A stretch of 55,905 nucleotides of DNA from Bacteroidota bacterium (GTDB taxonomy: Bacteria > Bacteroidota > Rhodothermia > Rhodothermales > Rubricoccaceae), in assembly GCA_039821555.1 (NCBI GenBank), contig JBCBNX010000020.1, forward strand, positions 7,566-63,470. The letters run 5' to 3'. How positions within the stretch are numbered: position 1 is the first letter of the stretch; each line of letters starts with the position of its first letter. The notes beneath the pieces are model-generated. The model had not been told where the DNA came from, ran no database searches, and was given only the letters and a program-made list of their open reading frames with translations. A program made the translations under genes and the position numbers. Shown here in pieces: positions 1 through 9,299 of this stretch.

Positions 1-102
1 GTTCGCTGACCGTCGCGGTTCGCTGACCGTCGCGGTTCGCTGACCGTCGCGGTTCGCTGACCGTCGCGGTTCGCTGACCGTCGCGGTTCGCTGACAGCGC
101 GG
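1..102. repeat. 17-bp tandem repeat array (five perfect units plus one degenerate)
   Basis: The unit GTTCGCTGACCGTCGCG occurs five times perfectly from base 1 to 85, and a sixth copy (86-102) starts the same way but degenerates. The array touches the window edge, so it probably continues upstream. It lies about 90 bp before the first gene. No spacers separate the units, so it is not a CRISPR array. Confidence 0.95.
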
Positions 103-191
103 TGGGCAAAATGCCGTGGGTGACGTAAGGGGCGGGCCCGTATGTTCGTCCGCCTTTTCCGTTCTCGCTTCTACCACGCCTCGCGCCCGCC

Positions 192-1268
192 ATGCAAGTC
201 CCCACCACACCCGCGCCGCTCCCCGCCGACCAGGTCCACGCCGCCGTCCGCGACTACTACGGCTCGACCCTCGAAACCAGCGCCGATCTCAAGACGAGTG
301 CGTGCTGCTCCACGGAGGACCTGCCCGCCCAGCACAAGGCCATCCTCGGCCAGCTCGAAGACGAGGTGCTGGCCAAGTTCTACGGCTGCGGCTCGCCGCT
401 CCCGCCTGCGCTCGACGGCTGCACGGTGCTCGACCTCGGCTGCGGCACGGGGCGCGATGTGTTTCTCGCGGCGGCGCTCGCGGGGCCGAACGGCCGCGTG
501 ATCGGCGTGGACATGACCGCCGAGCAGTTGGAGGTCGCCGAGCGGCACGCGGCCACGCACGCCGAGCGCTTCGGCTTCGACACCGTCACGACCGACTTCC
601 GCCTCGGCACCATCGAAGACCTCGCGGCGCTCGGCATCGAGGACGACAGCGTAGACGTGGTGATCTCGAACTGCGTGCTCAACCTCACGCCCGACAAGCG
701 CGCCGCCTTCGCCGAGATCGTGCGCGTGCTCAAGCCCGGCGGCGAGCTCTATTTCTCCGACGTGTTCGCCGACCGCCGCATTCCCGCCGACGTGGCCGCC
801 GACCCCGTGATCCACGGCGAGTGCCTCGGCGGCGCGCTCTACGAGGAAGACTTCCGCCGCATGCTCATCGACCTCGGCATCCCGGACTACCGCATCGTCT
901 CGTCGCGGCCCATCGTCGTGGAGGACGAGGCCATCGCCGCGAAGACCGGCGGCATCCAGTTCAGTTCCAAGACCGTGCGCGCGTTCAAGGTGACGAGCCT
1001 GGAGGACCGCTGCGAGGACTACGGCCAGGTCGCGTTCTACCGCGGCGGTATCGACGAGCAGCCGCACGCCTTCCTCCTCGACGACCACCATCTCTTCGAG
1101 AAGGACCGACCGATGCTCGTCTGCGGCAACTCCGCCGCGATGGTGCAAGAGACGCGCTATGGCCGCTACTTCGACGTGCTCGGCAACCGCAGCACGCACT
1201 TCGGCCTCTTCGACTGCGCTCCGGCCCCCGCCAGCGCCGACGGCGAGGCGAGCGGAGGCTGCTGCTGA
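192..1268 (+). CDS. arsM: Arsenite methyltransferase (ArsM-like, SAM-dependent)
   Basis: A 358-residue class I methyltransferase predicted to methylate As(III) with S-adenosylmethionine in the cytoplasm. The SAM-binding motif DLGCGTGRD lies at residues 81-89. Cysteines sit where ArsM enzymes bind arsenic: a CC pair at 38-39 in TSACCS, Cys161 in SNCVLNL and Cys211 in GECLGG. The protein ends in GGCC, a further thiol pair common in ArsM. The start at 192 was chosen because the protein then begins just before the conserved Y-Y-G segment; a longer upstream reading frame lacks homology. No arsR, arsB or arsC is nearby, so it looks like a stand-alone gene. A generic methyltransferase is possible, but the cysteine set argues for arsenic. 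Confidence 0.88.
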   Translation: MQVPTTPAPLPADQVHAAVRDYYGSTLETSADLKTSACCSTEDLPAQHKAILGQLEDEVLAKFYGCGSPLPPALDGCTVLDLGCGTGRDVFLAAALAGPNGRVIGVDMTAEQLEVAERHAATHAERFGFDTVTTDFRLGTIEDLAALGIEDDSVDVVISNCVLNLTPDKRAAFAEIVRVLKPGGELYFSDVFADRRIPADVAADPVIHGECLGGALYEEDFRRMLIDLGIPDYRIVSSRPIVVEDEAIAAKTGGIQFSSKTVRAFKVTSLEDRCEDYGQVAFYRGGIDEQPHAFLLDDHHLFEKDRPMLVCGNSAAMVQETRYGRYFDVLGNRSTHFGLFDCAPAPASADGEASGGCC

Positions 1269-1398
1269 GCGGCGCTATCGGGAGGCGCTGCAGAGGGGTG
1301 GCGTAGAGAGACAGCCGGGGAAACAGCCAGGCGGTGCTTCCGTACGAGCCGCCTGTCGTTGTTTTTACCCTGCTGTTGTTTCTCCGAAGCCTCTGCTG

Positions 1399-2571
1399 AT
1401 GCGTCGCCCCTCCATGAAGGTCCACGTCCTCATTCTCCTCGCGCTTGCGCTCGTTGGGTGCAAGCAGCCCGCGCAGTCGCAGGACGCGCCGCAGGAGCCC
1501 GCCCCGCAGCGCGTCAGCGCCGACCGGCTCGCTGAGACCGCCGACGCGAACATCGGCGCGACGCGCCGCACAGCCATCGTCAACGCCGTCGAGGTCGTGG
1601 CTCCGGCGGTGGTGTCGGTCAACGTGATCGAGGTGCAGCAGGTGCGCTACCGCGACCCGTTCGCGGGCGACCCGTTCTTCGAATACTTCTTCGGCCGCCG
1701 CCGCGACCGCGTCGTCGAGCGGCAGGTGCAGGGCCTCGGCTCCGGCTTCGTGATCTCGCCCGACGGCTACATCGTCACCAACGACCACGTGGCCGGCAAC
1801 GCGACCAAGATCACCGTTGCCTTCCCCGACGGCGGCGAGCTCGACGCGACGCTCATCGGCTCTGACCCCGAGAGCGACATCGCGCTCTTGAAGGTGGAGC
1901 CGCCTTCGCCGCTGCCGTACCTCCAGTTTCGTCAGAACGATGACATCGTGGTCGGCGAGTGGGCCATCGCGCTCGGCAACCCGTTCGGGCTCTTCGAGGC
2001 CGCCGAGCCGACCGTGACCGTCGGCGTGGTGAGCGCCACCGGCCGCGACTTCGCGCCGCAGCAGGGCCGCGTCTTCCGCGACATGATCCAGACCGACGCG
2101 GCCATCAACCGCGGTAACTCGGGCGGGCCGCTCGTGAACGCGCTCGGCGAGGTCATCGGCGTGAACACGTTCATCTTCTCGCAATCAGGCGGCTCGGTCG
2201 GCCTCGGCTTCGCGGTCCCAGCCACGCGCGTGCGCGGCATCGTGGACGAGCTGCAGGCCAACGGCTTCGTGGACCGCTCCTTCTACACGGGGCTCAACGT
2301 GCGCGCCATGAACGCGCGCATCGCACGGGCGCTCGGCCTCACCTCGGCACGCGGGCTGATCGTGGAGAGCGTCGATCCGGCCTCGCCCGCCGAGAGCGCG
2401 GGGATCCGCCCCTACGACGTGATCGTGGCCATCGCGGAGCAGCAGGTGAGCACCGCCGAGGACGCAAAGGCGCTCTTCGGCAGCATCGGCGCAGGCGAGA
2501 CGGTCGCCGTCCGCCTCCTGCGCGACGGCACTGAGCAGACGCTGACGCTCGCCATCGCACGCACCGGGTGA
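1399..2571 (+). CDS. HtrA/DegQ-like trypsin-type serine protease with one PDZ domain, lipoprotein
   Basis: A 390-residue periplasmic protease of the S1C (HtrA/Deg) family that degrades or guards misfolded envelope proteins. An N-terminal lipoprotein signal ends at Cys21 (LALVGC), so it is probably membrane-anchored. The catalytic triad is visible: His130 in TNDHVAGN, Asp160 in PESDIALLKV and Ser241 in NRGNSGGPL. One PDZ domain follows (about 297-388), whereas classical DegP has two. The start was set at ATG 1399; a second in-frame ATG at 1414 would also give a good signal. The frame is open far upstream, into the arsM gene, but that part is not protein-like. It lies 130 bp after arsM, with no sign of shared regulation. 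Confidence 0.92.
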   Translation: MRRPSMKVHVLILLALALVGCKQPAQSQDAPQEPAPQRVSADRLAETADANIGATRRTAIVNAVEVVAPAVVSVNVIEVQQVRYRDPFAGDPFFEYFFGRRRDRVVERQVQGLGSGFVISPDGYIVTNDHVAGNATKITVAFPDGGELDATLIGSDPESDIALLKVEPPSPLPYLQFRQNDDIVVGEWAIALGNPFGLFEAAEPTVTVGVVSATGRDFAPQQGRVFRDMIQTDAAINRGNSGGPLVNALGEVIGVNTFIFSQSGGSVGLGFAVPATRVRGIVDELQANGFVDRSFYTGLNVRAMNARIARALGLTSARGLIVESVDPASPAESAGIRPYDVIVAIAEQQVSTAEDAKALFGSIGAGETVAVRLLRDGTEQTLTLAIARTG

Positions 2572-2686
2572 GGGAAGGGTTGAAGTGGGAAGTTTGAAGT
2601 GAGAAAGGCGACGCGGGGCAACCTCCACAGAGGTAGCTGTGTGTGAGCGTCGCCTCGGATCTCTTCAGGGTTGGCCCGCTCCCGCC

Positions 2687-3775
2687 ATGCGCTACGCTCT
2701 CGTCGCTCTACTTCTCACCTCTCACCTCGTACTTCTCACGTCGTGCTTGCCCGGTTCGCAGCGGCAGCAGACGCGCGGGGTGACGCCGGCGGACTCGCTC
2801 TCGATGGAGGTCGCGGCGGCGGTGCCGGTAGACACGCTCGCGCTCGCACGCCGCATCGTGCCGCCCGATTCGCCCGAGTTGGCGTATCCGATGACGCTTG
2901 CCTTCAGCGCGGACGGGTCGGAGCTGCACGTCCTCGACCAGGAAGACGGCCACCTCGCTTCGTTCAACGTGCGGACGGGCGACCGGACGCGCATCGTCAC
3001 GCCGGACACGTTTGCGTTTCCGTTGCTCGCGGGTCAGCGCGGCGACACGCTGGCAGTCCTGAGCCGCGAAGACACGCGCTTGCATTTTGTCCACGAAGGG
3101 CAGGTGACGCGGACGGTTGACCTGCCCGAGGCGGGCTATGCGACGGCGTTCGTGACCGACAGCACCATCGTGCTCAAGAGCGTGGACCAGGACGCGGGGA
3201 CGGAGGACGAGACGATGGGCACGTTTGTCGCCGTGCTGGACCACAACGGAGCGGAGCGCGCGCGCTACGACCTCGGTGGTCCGTGGTGGCGGCACATCGG
3301 CTACGTCCGGCCGTGGGACGATGATGTCCTTAGCCTCTCCGGCTACCGCCCCGTCGTGGACGTGCTCGCGCCCGAGACGGCTTCCGGCGCGACGCTCGAC
3401 ACGCTCGCGCTCGTCAGCTTCGACTCGCCTCTCTTGAACACCTCGCTGCGGTTCATGCGCGACGAGGTCCGGGAGCCGCCGCTCCTCAGCGCCGCCGCTC
3501 GGGCGCTCGGCGACACGCTCTACGTGCTCAACCTCCGCCCCGGCGTCCTCCGCATCGACGCGTACACGAAGGAAGACGGTGCGGCCCGCTTGCAGCGTGT
3601 CTACGAGTTCCAGGCCGTGCCCGCCGAGCAAGACCCGCTCGCGCTCTTCCCCACCGACCTCGACGTGCGCCAAGCTGCTGATGGGACGCTCACGTTTGCG
3701 GTGCTCCTGAAGGGCCCGCAGGTGAGCGTGCTGGTGCTGGAAGCACCGCCGACGCTAGACGCGCCGGACGCATAG
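2687..3775 (+). CDS. Putative beta-propeller lipoprotein (6-bladed type), function unknown
   Basis: A 362-residue predicted lipoprotein. The signal ends at Cys20 in VLLTSC, and this decided the start at 2687 rather than the upstream ATG at 2639. The body shows repeated segments of the type hydrophobic strand, then G-D-T-L-x-V-L (for example around GDTLAVL and GDTLYVLNL). This is typical of six-bladed propeller lipoproteins common in Bacteroidota, which have no assigned biochemical role. No catalytic motif is seen. It ends 3 bp before the convergent stop of the next gene, with no room for a separate terminator. Confidence 0.7.
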   Translation: MRYALVALLLTSHLVLLTSCLPGSQRQQTRGVTPADSLSMEVAAAVPVDTLALARRIVPPDSPELAYPMTLAFSADGSELHVLDQEDGHLASFNVRTGDRTRIVTPDTFAFPLLAGQRGDTLAVLSREDTRLHFVHEGQVTRTVDLPEAGYATAFVTDSTIVLKSVDQDAGTEDETMGTFVAVLDHNGAERARYDLGGPWWRHIGYVRPWDDDVLSLSGYRPVVDVLAPETASGATLDTLALVSFDSPLLNTSLRFMRDEVREPPLLSAAARALGDTLYVLNLRPGVLRIDAYTKEDGAARLQRVYEFQAVPAEQDPLALFPTDLDVRQAADGTLTFAVLLKGPQVSVLVLEAPPTLDAPDA

Positions 3776-3778
3776 CGG

Positions 3779-4255
3779 CTATTCAACCACATCGCCGCGG
3801 CGGAACGGGAATTCCAGCATGGCCCCGCCGATCGGAAGTTGCACGCTCACCGAATCCGCTGGGTTGGTAGTGAGTGCCCCGTAGCTGTCCTGGTCGAGCG
3901 TGTAGGTGGCTTGCGTGACGGTGGTGCCACCGGGCTCCTCGTAGTCGCTGGGGCCGTTGGCGAGTGGGGCGCGGTAGACGGCCTCGCCGATCTCGAAGAT
4001 GGCAGCGCTGTCGCCGAGGGCCACGGCGCTCTCGCCGCGGAAGGTCGCCACGGCGAGGTAGCTCGGCGCGGTCGGGAGCAGCGTGAACGTCGGCGTGGGC
4101 GGTGGCGTCGCAGCGCGGCTCCCGTCGAGGGGACCTGCGGGCGAGCACGCCGACAGAAGCCCGGCAACCAACGCAGCCGTCAGCAGGGGTGCCGCGAACG
4201 AGAGCACCCCGGCGAGCGGACTCGCCGGGGCGCGGTGCTTGGGACTATGGCTCAT
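3779..4255 (-). CDS. Small lipoprotein of unknown function, coupled to the upstream metalloprotease
   Basis: A 158-residue protein with a lipoprotein signal (Cys37 in LLSAC) followed by a Pro/Thr-rich linker and a small domain of about 100 residues that I do not recognise. Its start codon overlaps the stop codon of the upstream metalloprotease gene by 4 bp (ATGA), so the two are very probably cotranscribed and translationally coupled. A partner role at the outer membrane, such as an inhibitor or retention factor for the protease, is only inference from this arrangement. Its 3-prime end abuts the convergent propeller gene. Confidence 0.7.
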   Translation of the reverse strand: MSHSPKHRAPASPLAGVLSFAAPLLTAALVAGLLSACSPAGPLDGSRAATPPPTPTFTLLPTAPSYLAVATFRGESAVALGDSAAIFEIGEAVYRAPLANGPSDYEEPGGTTVTQATYTLDQDSYGALTTNPADSVSVQLPIGGAMLEFPFRRGDVVE

Positions 4256-7086
4256 CGGACCAGCAGGATGCGCTGGGTTGCCGTGTCGTCACCGGCGCTC
4301 AGCCGCACGAGGTAGGCCCCGGCGGAGAACGCGCTCGCTTCCAGCGTGGCTGTGTGGCTGCCTGCCGTAAGCGATGCGCCGTCGAGCAGGCGGGCGACCT
4401 CGCGGCCGAGCACGTCGTAGACCGTCAGCGTTGCCTCTGTAGTCTCCGGGAGGTCAAAGCGCAGCGTCGTCTGCTGGTCGAACGGGTTCGGGTAGGCGCT
4501 GTGCAGCGCAAACTGCACCGGGGCGGCCTCGTTCTCGTTCGACACCGGCTCGCGGAGCGTGAAGCCCACCAGGATGTCGATCTCTGGCTGGAAGAAGTCG
4601 TTGGTGACCAGCTGCACGTTGCCACGGTAGCGGGCCGGGACGAGCAGCGAGGGCTCGATGGTGACCACGAGCGGCTCGGTGGTGCCCCCGGCGATGCTGC
4701 CGAAGCGGGGCGCCGTGTAGAAGGGGTTCGCCCCGACTAGCGCCGACACCTCGATGTCGTCTAGGAACCAGCCCTCGTCCGACGCCGTGATGTTGCTGTC
4801 GAACTCGAAGCCGATACGGAGCGGGCTGGCCTGGCCCGAGGCGTCGTTGAGCGGGATCATCATGGTCTGCCACTCGTCGCCGTTGACGAGCGCGCCGCCG
4901 TCCGAGGTGGCGAGCTCGACGAGGGTCGCGCCGTCGTCGTAGGTGAGCACGACGCGGGCGATGTCGTTCTGGACGACCTGGAGGTAGTACGAGAACGTGA
5001 GCGTTACGAGGTCGCTCGTCGGCACGCCGCTGAGGTCGATGGGCGGGCTGAGGAGCAAGCCCTCGGCGTTGTTGCGGTAGCCGAGCGGATCGGTCTGGCC
5101 GAAGTAGGCCGCGAACGGCGCGGAGTGGCCTGGCAGAGCCGCCGGCCCGATGTCGACGCGCCGCCAGTCCTCGGCCTCGCCGCCGCTGGCGGTGAAGCCG
5201 TTGAAGTCGTCCTCGAAGTTGGCCGTGAAGAGGTTCTGCGCCTGGGCCGCGCGCTCGGCGCCGACGAAGTGGCTCAGCGACGACCGCGCGGCGCTGGCCT
5301 GGGCGGCGAGCGTCATCCGTGCTTCGTATTCGAGCGGGAGACCGCCCTCGTTCGAGATGTTGACCGTCTGCGACACCGCGGGCTCGTCCGTGAAGATGGT
5401 CGAGAAGTTCAGTAGGTCATCATCGATGGAGGCCTCGGGGCGGGCGGCGCCGCCGGTGGTGAACTCGAACGGCGCGTCGATCACGAGGCGGTCCTGCGCG
5501 TTCGTGATGAGCCGCAGGAGCCCGCCAAACGTGGCCGGTGCGTCCGACCCGAAGGTGACCGCCACCGAGCCTTGCTGGCCCGGCGCGATCTCGCCGCTCT
5601 CCACGACGGAGAGGGTGGACGATACGCCCACGGGTACGGAGAACGTGCTGAAGACCTCGGCCTCGAAGAAGAGCGGCTCCGTGCCTGTGTTGGTGAGCAC
5701 GAACTCGGCCGTGCCGTTCTCACCGACGGGGGTGTCGCCAATCTCGACGACGGGCGTAGCGGTCGAGATGTCGAGCTCGCTGCCGTCGAAGGAGAGCGTG
5801 GCCGAGGTAGTCACCGGGTCGAAGTCGACGTTGTAGCCGATGACCTGGAGCATGCGGATGTCGGCGTCTTCGAGGAGCACGCGGCCGCCACCAAAGGTGG
5901 GGTCCATGATGCCGATGCGGCGGTCTTCGCCGAGCGACGGGGGCCGCTGCGCGTCGTCCTGCCAGTGCGAGGCCTGCTGGCCGTCGCCGCCTTCGCGGCC
6001 GCCGGTGGCCGTGGAGGTCGCGAGCTCGACGAGGCCGTCGAAGAAGACGTGCTCCGGCTCGAAGTAGGTGGTGCCACCCTCGACGACGAGGACGCGGTTC
6101 GGCGGCGGCCCTGGCGTGAGCACGCGGTCCGCGGCGGCGAAGCTGTCGTAGTCGCCCGGCTCCACGGCGTCGGGGCGCACGCGGAAGAGGTCCCAGGTGG
6201 TGAAGAAGTTGTTCGGCGGCCCGCCGAAGCCGATCGCGCTGTTGAACCCGAGCGAGTGGCCCATCTCGTGCGCTACGATGGCCTCGAAGTCGGTGAAGCC
6301 CGAGCTTATGCCGTTGGCCGGGTCAAAGTCGTAGCTGAACGCCGAGTTGAAGCCGATGTTGGCGACGCTGCCGAACGGGTTGACAGACGGGTTGGGGTCA
6401 AGCGTGGCGGGGGCAAAGCCGAGGGCCTGGCGGTTGGGCAGCGCCATCAGCGCCGAGCCGAGCGGGCTTCCCGTCGTGGCTGAGACCGGCTCCGCGATGG
6501 TGTTGTAGAGCTGCTGGAGCTGGGCGTCGCCGTTGGCGGCGAGGAGCGCGTCGCGCAGCTCGTTGGGACCTACGGCCTGCCCGCCGATGGTGGCCGTGCC
6601 CAGCGCTGACGTTGCGCTGGCGATGACGCCTGGTGGGAAGGTGCCTGAGCCGAAGCGCTCCGGCCCAAAGTCCACGTCGATGATGACCGTGATGGGGTTG
6701 GTGATGCGCCGCTCCCAGAGCGCGGCCGCGCGCCGGAAGGCCAGGAGGGCCACCGGGCGTGCGATCAGCTGATCGGTGGCCCGCAGAAAGATGCGCATCC
6801 CGTCGATCGTGGCGGGGTTGTTGGTCGAGGAGACGAGCGTGAGGTTGAGGTCGCTCGCTGCCGTGCGCTGAAGCTGCTCCAGCGACGCGTCTGCTGCCGG
6901 GCGGCACATCACCGTGCCATCGGGCATGCCGACGACCTCGTAGGTGCCGTGGCTGTGGTCGTGCGGGTGGGCCGCCGCCGCCGCCGCCTGATAGGTTTGG
7001 AAAACAGCGGGCTGAGCAAGCGCCGGGACACTCACGAGCGCCGCGCCAAGCAGGGCAACGGTGAGGATAGCAGTACGAAAGGACAT
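4252..7086 (-). CDS. Secreted zinc metalloprotease with T9SS C-terminal sorting domain
   Basis: A 944-residue secreted protein. The signal peptide (residues 1-25, ending ALAQ) fixed the start at 7086; an upstream in-frame extension to 7209 lacks signal character. The zinc site HEMGHSLGF at 273-281 has the HExxHxxG form, but the residue at the usual third metzincin ligand position is Ser283. This fits the bacterial HEIGHxLGF-type metalloprotease family rather than canonical metzincins. A choice-of-anchor/ASH-like beta domain follows, then a jelly-roll-like region ending WFLDDIEV, and a sorting domain from about 862 (AYPNPF, VYDVLGREV, GAYLVRLS). It should be exported by Sec and then T9SS to the surface or medium. 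It is the first gene of a two-gene unit with the overlapping small lipoprotein. Confidence 0.9.
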   Translation of the reverse strand: MSFRTAILTVALLGAALVSVPALAQPAVFQTYQAAAAAAHPHDHSHGTYEVVGMPDGTVMCRPAADASLEQLQRTAASDLNLTLVSSTNNPATIDGMRIFLRATDQLIARPVALLAFRRAAALWERRITNPITVIIDVDFGPERFGSGTFPPGVIASATSALGTATIGGQAVGPNELRDALLAANGDAQLQQLYNTIAEPVSATTGSPLGSALMALPNRQALGFAPATLDPNPSVNPFGSVANIGFNSAFSYDFDPANGISSGFTDFEAIVAHEMGHSLGFNSAIGFGGPPNNFFTTWDLFRVRPDAVEPGDYDSFAAADRVLTPGPPPNRVLVVEGGTTYFEPEHVFFDGLVELATSTATGGREGGDGQQASHWQDDAQRPPSLGEDRRIGIMDPTFGGGRVLLEDADIRMLQVIGYNVDFDPVTTSATLSFDGSELDISTATPVVEIGDTPVGENGTAEFVLTNTGTEPLFFEAEVFSTFSVPVGVSSTLSVVESGEIAPGQQGSVAVTFGSDAPATFGGLLRLITNAQDRLVIDAPFEFTTGGAARPEASIDDDLLNFSTIFTDEPAVSQTVNISNEGGLPLEYEARMTLAAQASAARSSLSHFVGAERAAQAQNLFTANFEDDFNGFTASGGEAEDWRRVDIGPAALPGHSAPFAAYFGQTDPLGYRNNAEGLLLSPPIDLSGVPTSDLVTLTFSYYLQVVQNDIARVVLTYDDGATLVELATSDGGALVNGDEWQTMMIPLNDASGQASPLRIGFEFDSNITASDEGWFLDDIEVSALVGANPFYTAPRFGSIAGGTTEPLVVTIEPSLLVPARYRGNVQLVTNDFFQPEIDILVGFTLREPVSNENEAAPVQFALHSAYPNPFDQQTTLRFDLPETTEATLTVYDVLGREVARLLDGASLTAGSHTATLEASAFSAGAYLVRLSAGDDTATQRILLVR

Positions 7087-7337
7087 AGGGAGCGGTGGTA
7101 AGGGGACCGAAAACGCCAAGACCCCAAGGTACTCGCGCTGGGGCGGCGGGGCTAGCCAAGGAAGGATACCCGAGATTGGTTCCCTGGAATAAACCGCGCT
7201 TCGCCTCAATGACTAGGCGAGAGCCACCGCAAACCTGGCAACAGGAACAGCGCCCGTGGGGGTCGCGTGGGAGTCGCCCTTTCTTGTTCGCCCGTCTCCC
7301 TGGCTCCATGGCTGCCACCCGCCCCCCTCGTATATCC

Positions 7338-8840
7338 ATGCTTGGCGACCTCAAGGCCGCCGGGTACCGGCCGCGCTCCGTCAAGGACGAGATGCGCGCC
7401 AACCTCATCCACAAGTTGCGCGCGGGCGAGAACGTCTTCCCCGGCATCCTGGGCTTCGAGCGGACCGTCATCCCGCAGCTCCAAAACGCGATCCTTGCCC
7501 GGCACGACTTCATCCTGCTGGGCCTGCGCGGCCAGGCCAAGAGCCGCATCGTGCGCATGCTGCCGAGCCTGCTCGACGAGTGGATCCCCTACGTCGCGGG
7601 CACCGAGCTCTACGACGACCCGCTCGCGCCCGTTTCCCGCCAGGCGCGCGAGATGCTCATCGAGAGCGCCGACGCTACGGCCATCGAGTGGCTGCACCGC
7701 TCCGAACGCTACGGTGAGAAGCTGGCCACGCCCGACACGACCATCGCCGACCTCGTCGGCGACATCGACCCCATCAAGGCGGCCACGCAGAAGCTCACCT
7801 ACGCCGACGAGCGCGTCATCCACTACGGCATCATCCCGCGCACCAACCGCGGCATCTTTGCCATCAATGAGCTGCCCGACCTCCAGCCGCGCATCCAAGT
7901 CGGCCTGCTCAACATCATGGAGGAGTCGGACATCCAGATCCGGGGCTTCCAACTCCGCATCCCGCTCGACGTGGTGATGGTCTTCACGGCCAATCCCGAG
8001 GACTACACCAACCGCGGCTCGATCATCACGCCGCTCAAGGACCGCATCGACAGCCAGATCCTCACGCACTACCCGCGCTCCATTGAGATTGGGGTGGCGA
8101 TCACGGCGCAGGAGGCCTGGCAGGAGCGCGGCGGCCCGACCGTGCGCGTCCCGCACTACTTCCGCGAGGTCGTCGAGCAGATCGCCGTCGAGGCGCGCCA
8201 GAGCGAATACATCGACCAGAAGTCGGGCGTCTCCGCGCGCCTAACGAGGGCCGCGCTCGAAGACCTCGTCTCCGCCGCCGAGCGCCGCGCGCTGCTCAAC
8301 AGCGAGGCTGAGACGACGCTCCGCATCAGCGACCTCGTCCACGTCGAGCCCGCAATCACGGGCAAGGTCGAGCTCGTTTACGAGGGCGAGCAGGAGGGCG
8401 CGCAGAACGTGGCGCGCGTGCTCGTGGGCCGCGCCGTGGCCGCGATCTTCAAGCGCTACTTCCCCGACCCCGCCGCGAAAGGCGAGGGCGATCAGGGCCG
8501 CGCCGCCTATGCGAAGATCCTCGGCTGGTTCTCGAAGGGCAACACCATCGACCTCACACCCGAGATGGGCTTCGAGACGTACGCGCAGACGCTCGACCGC
8601 GTGGAGGGCCTCCGCACGTTCGTGAAGAAGCACTCCGACCCCGCCACGCCCGCTGAGACGGCCTCGGCGATGGAGTTCGTTCTGGAGGCGCTGCACCAGC
8701 ACTCGCTCGTCGGCAAGGACGCGCTCGTCGAGCAGACGTCCTACTCCGACATCATGGGCTCGGTGCTCGGCAGCCTCGGCACCTTCGGCGACGACGAGGA
8801 CGACGACGACTTCGAGGACTACCGCCGCCGCTACGGGTGA
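7338..8840 (+). CDS. AAA+ ATPase, magnesium chelatase ChlI/MoxR-like
   Basis: A 500-residue AAA+ ATPase. Walker A is the variant GLRGQAKS at 62-69, Walker B is in FAINELPDL (about 174-182) and sensor 1 is in VFTANPED (216-222). The Walker A lysine and serine are kept, but the usual second glycine is changed (GQAK for GxGK). The family remodels substrates together with a von Willebrand A (VWA) partner. Such ATPases are usually followed by the VWA gene, but here an insertion sequence begins 58 bp downstream and no VWA gene is in the window. The start was set at ATG 7338 (MLGDLKAAG); ATG 7308 is an alternative, and the longer frame to 7095 is not protein-like. The acidic tail (DDEDDDDFEDY) is unusual and may be an interaction tail. 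Confidence 0.85.
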   Translation: MLGDLKAAGYRPRSVKDEMRANLIHKLRAGENVFPGILGFERTVIPQLQNAILARHDFILLGLRGQAKSRIVRMLPSLLDEWIPYVAGTELYDDPLAPVSRQAREMLIESADATAIEWLHRSERYGEKLATPDTTIADLVGDIDPIKAATQKLTYADERVIHYGIIPRTNRGIFAINELPDLQPRIQVGLLNIMEESDIQIRGFQLRIPLDVVMVFTANPEDYTNRGSIITPLKDRIDSQILTHYPRSIEIGVAITAQEAWQERGGPTVRVPHYFREVVEQIAVEARQSEYIDQKSGVSARLTRAALEDLVSAAERRALLNSEAETTLRISDLVHVEPAITGKVELVYEGEQEGAQNVARVLVGRAVAAIFKRYFPDPAAKGEGDQGRAAYAKILGWFSKGNTIDLTPEMGFETYAQTLDRVEGLRTFVKKHSDPATPAETASAMEFVLEALHQHSLVGKDALVEQTSYSDIMGSVLGSLGTFGDDEDDDDFEDYRRRYG

Positions 8841-8849
8841 GGTCAGCGG

Positions 8850-8892
8850 CAGGCACATATAATTGTCCTTGTGTAATCGATATGTGTGCCTG
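8850..8892. terminator. Imperfect hairpin after the AAA+ gene
   Basis: CAGGCACATA at 8850-8859 can pair with TATGTGTGCCTG at 8881-8892, with a two-base bulge and a loop of about 21 nt rich in A and T. It lies 9 bp after the ATPase stop codon and just before the insertion sequence. It could terminate the ATPase transcript. There is no clear T-run, so the assignment is weak. Confidence 0.35.
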
Positions 8893-8939
8893 AGCTTAGA
8901 GGCTATTGCAAAAGTGGGAGGACGTGATAGCTTCGGGGC

Positions 8940-9299
8940 ATGAACCCTGTCCGACTCTCCGAGGCGCAGTGGGACGCCATTCGGCCCCACTTGCCGCCTC
9001 CCAAGAAGATGGGCCGACCCCGCGCCGACGACCGCGCTGTGCTCGAAGCCATCCTCTTTGTCATGCGCTCCGGCTGCCGCTGGGGTGACCTTCCTGCCAC
9101 ATACGGCATCAATCCCTCCACCGCCTGGCGACGGCTGGGTCGCTGGGAAGCCGATGGCACGTGGGAACGCCTCTGGCGGGCGTTCCTCGCCTCGCTCGAC
9201 GCCCGCCCCGCCGAGGCGGGGGCGGAGAGCAAGCTCCGCTGGGCTGAAGCCTTCCTCGACGGAAGCTTTGTCCCGGCAAAAAGGGGGGCCGCTGCGTAG
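8940..9299 (+). CDS. IS5-family transposase, first reading frame (N-terminal part)
   Basis: A 119-residue frame carrying the helix-turn-helix region (LSEAQWDAIRPHLPP, then CRWGDLPATYG) and the first catalytic aspartate in the motif DGSFV. It stops shortly after a run of five A and six G (9278-9288). A -1 shift at A-AAA-AGG (9278-9284) would continue into the second frame, giving a transposase of about 276 residues. The sequence DGSFVPAKKGG that appears after the shift is the expected continuation for this family. Confidence 0.85.
   Translation: MNPVRLSEAQWDAIRPHLPPPKKMGRPRADDRAVLEAILFVMRSGCRWGDLPATYGINPSTAWRRLGRWEADGTWERLWRAFLASLDARPAEAGAESKLRWAEAFLDGSFVPAKRGAAA
9278..9288 (+). other. Slippery sequence for -1 ribosomal frameshifting in the IS transposase
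   Basis: The run AAAAAGGGGGG lies exactly where the two transposase frames overlap. In the zero frame it reads GCA-AAA-AGG. Slipping back one base at A-AAA-AGG gives AAA-AAG and keeps the DGSFV...KKGG family motif in one protein. Confidence 0.7.

Noticed and set aside
116..1306. A 396-residue frame overlapping arsM in another phase.
   Set aside because: It is extremely Arg-rich and has no motif, whereas the arsM frame has a SAM site and conserved cysteines.
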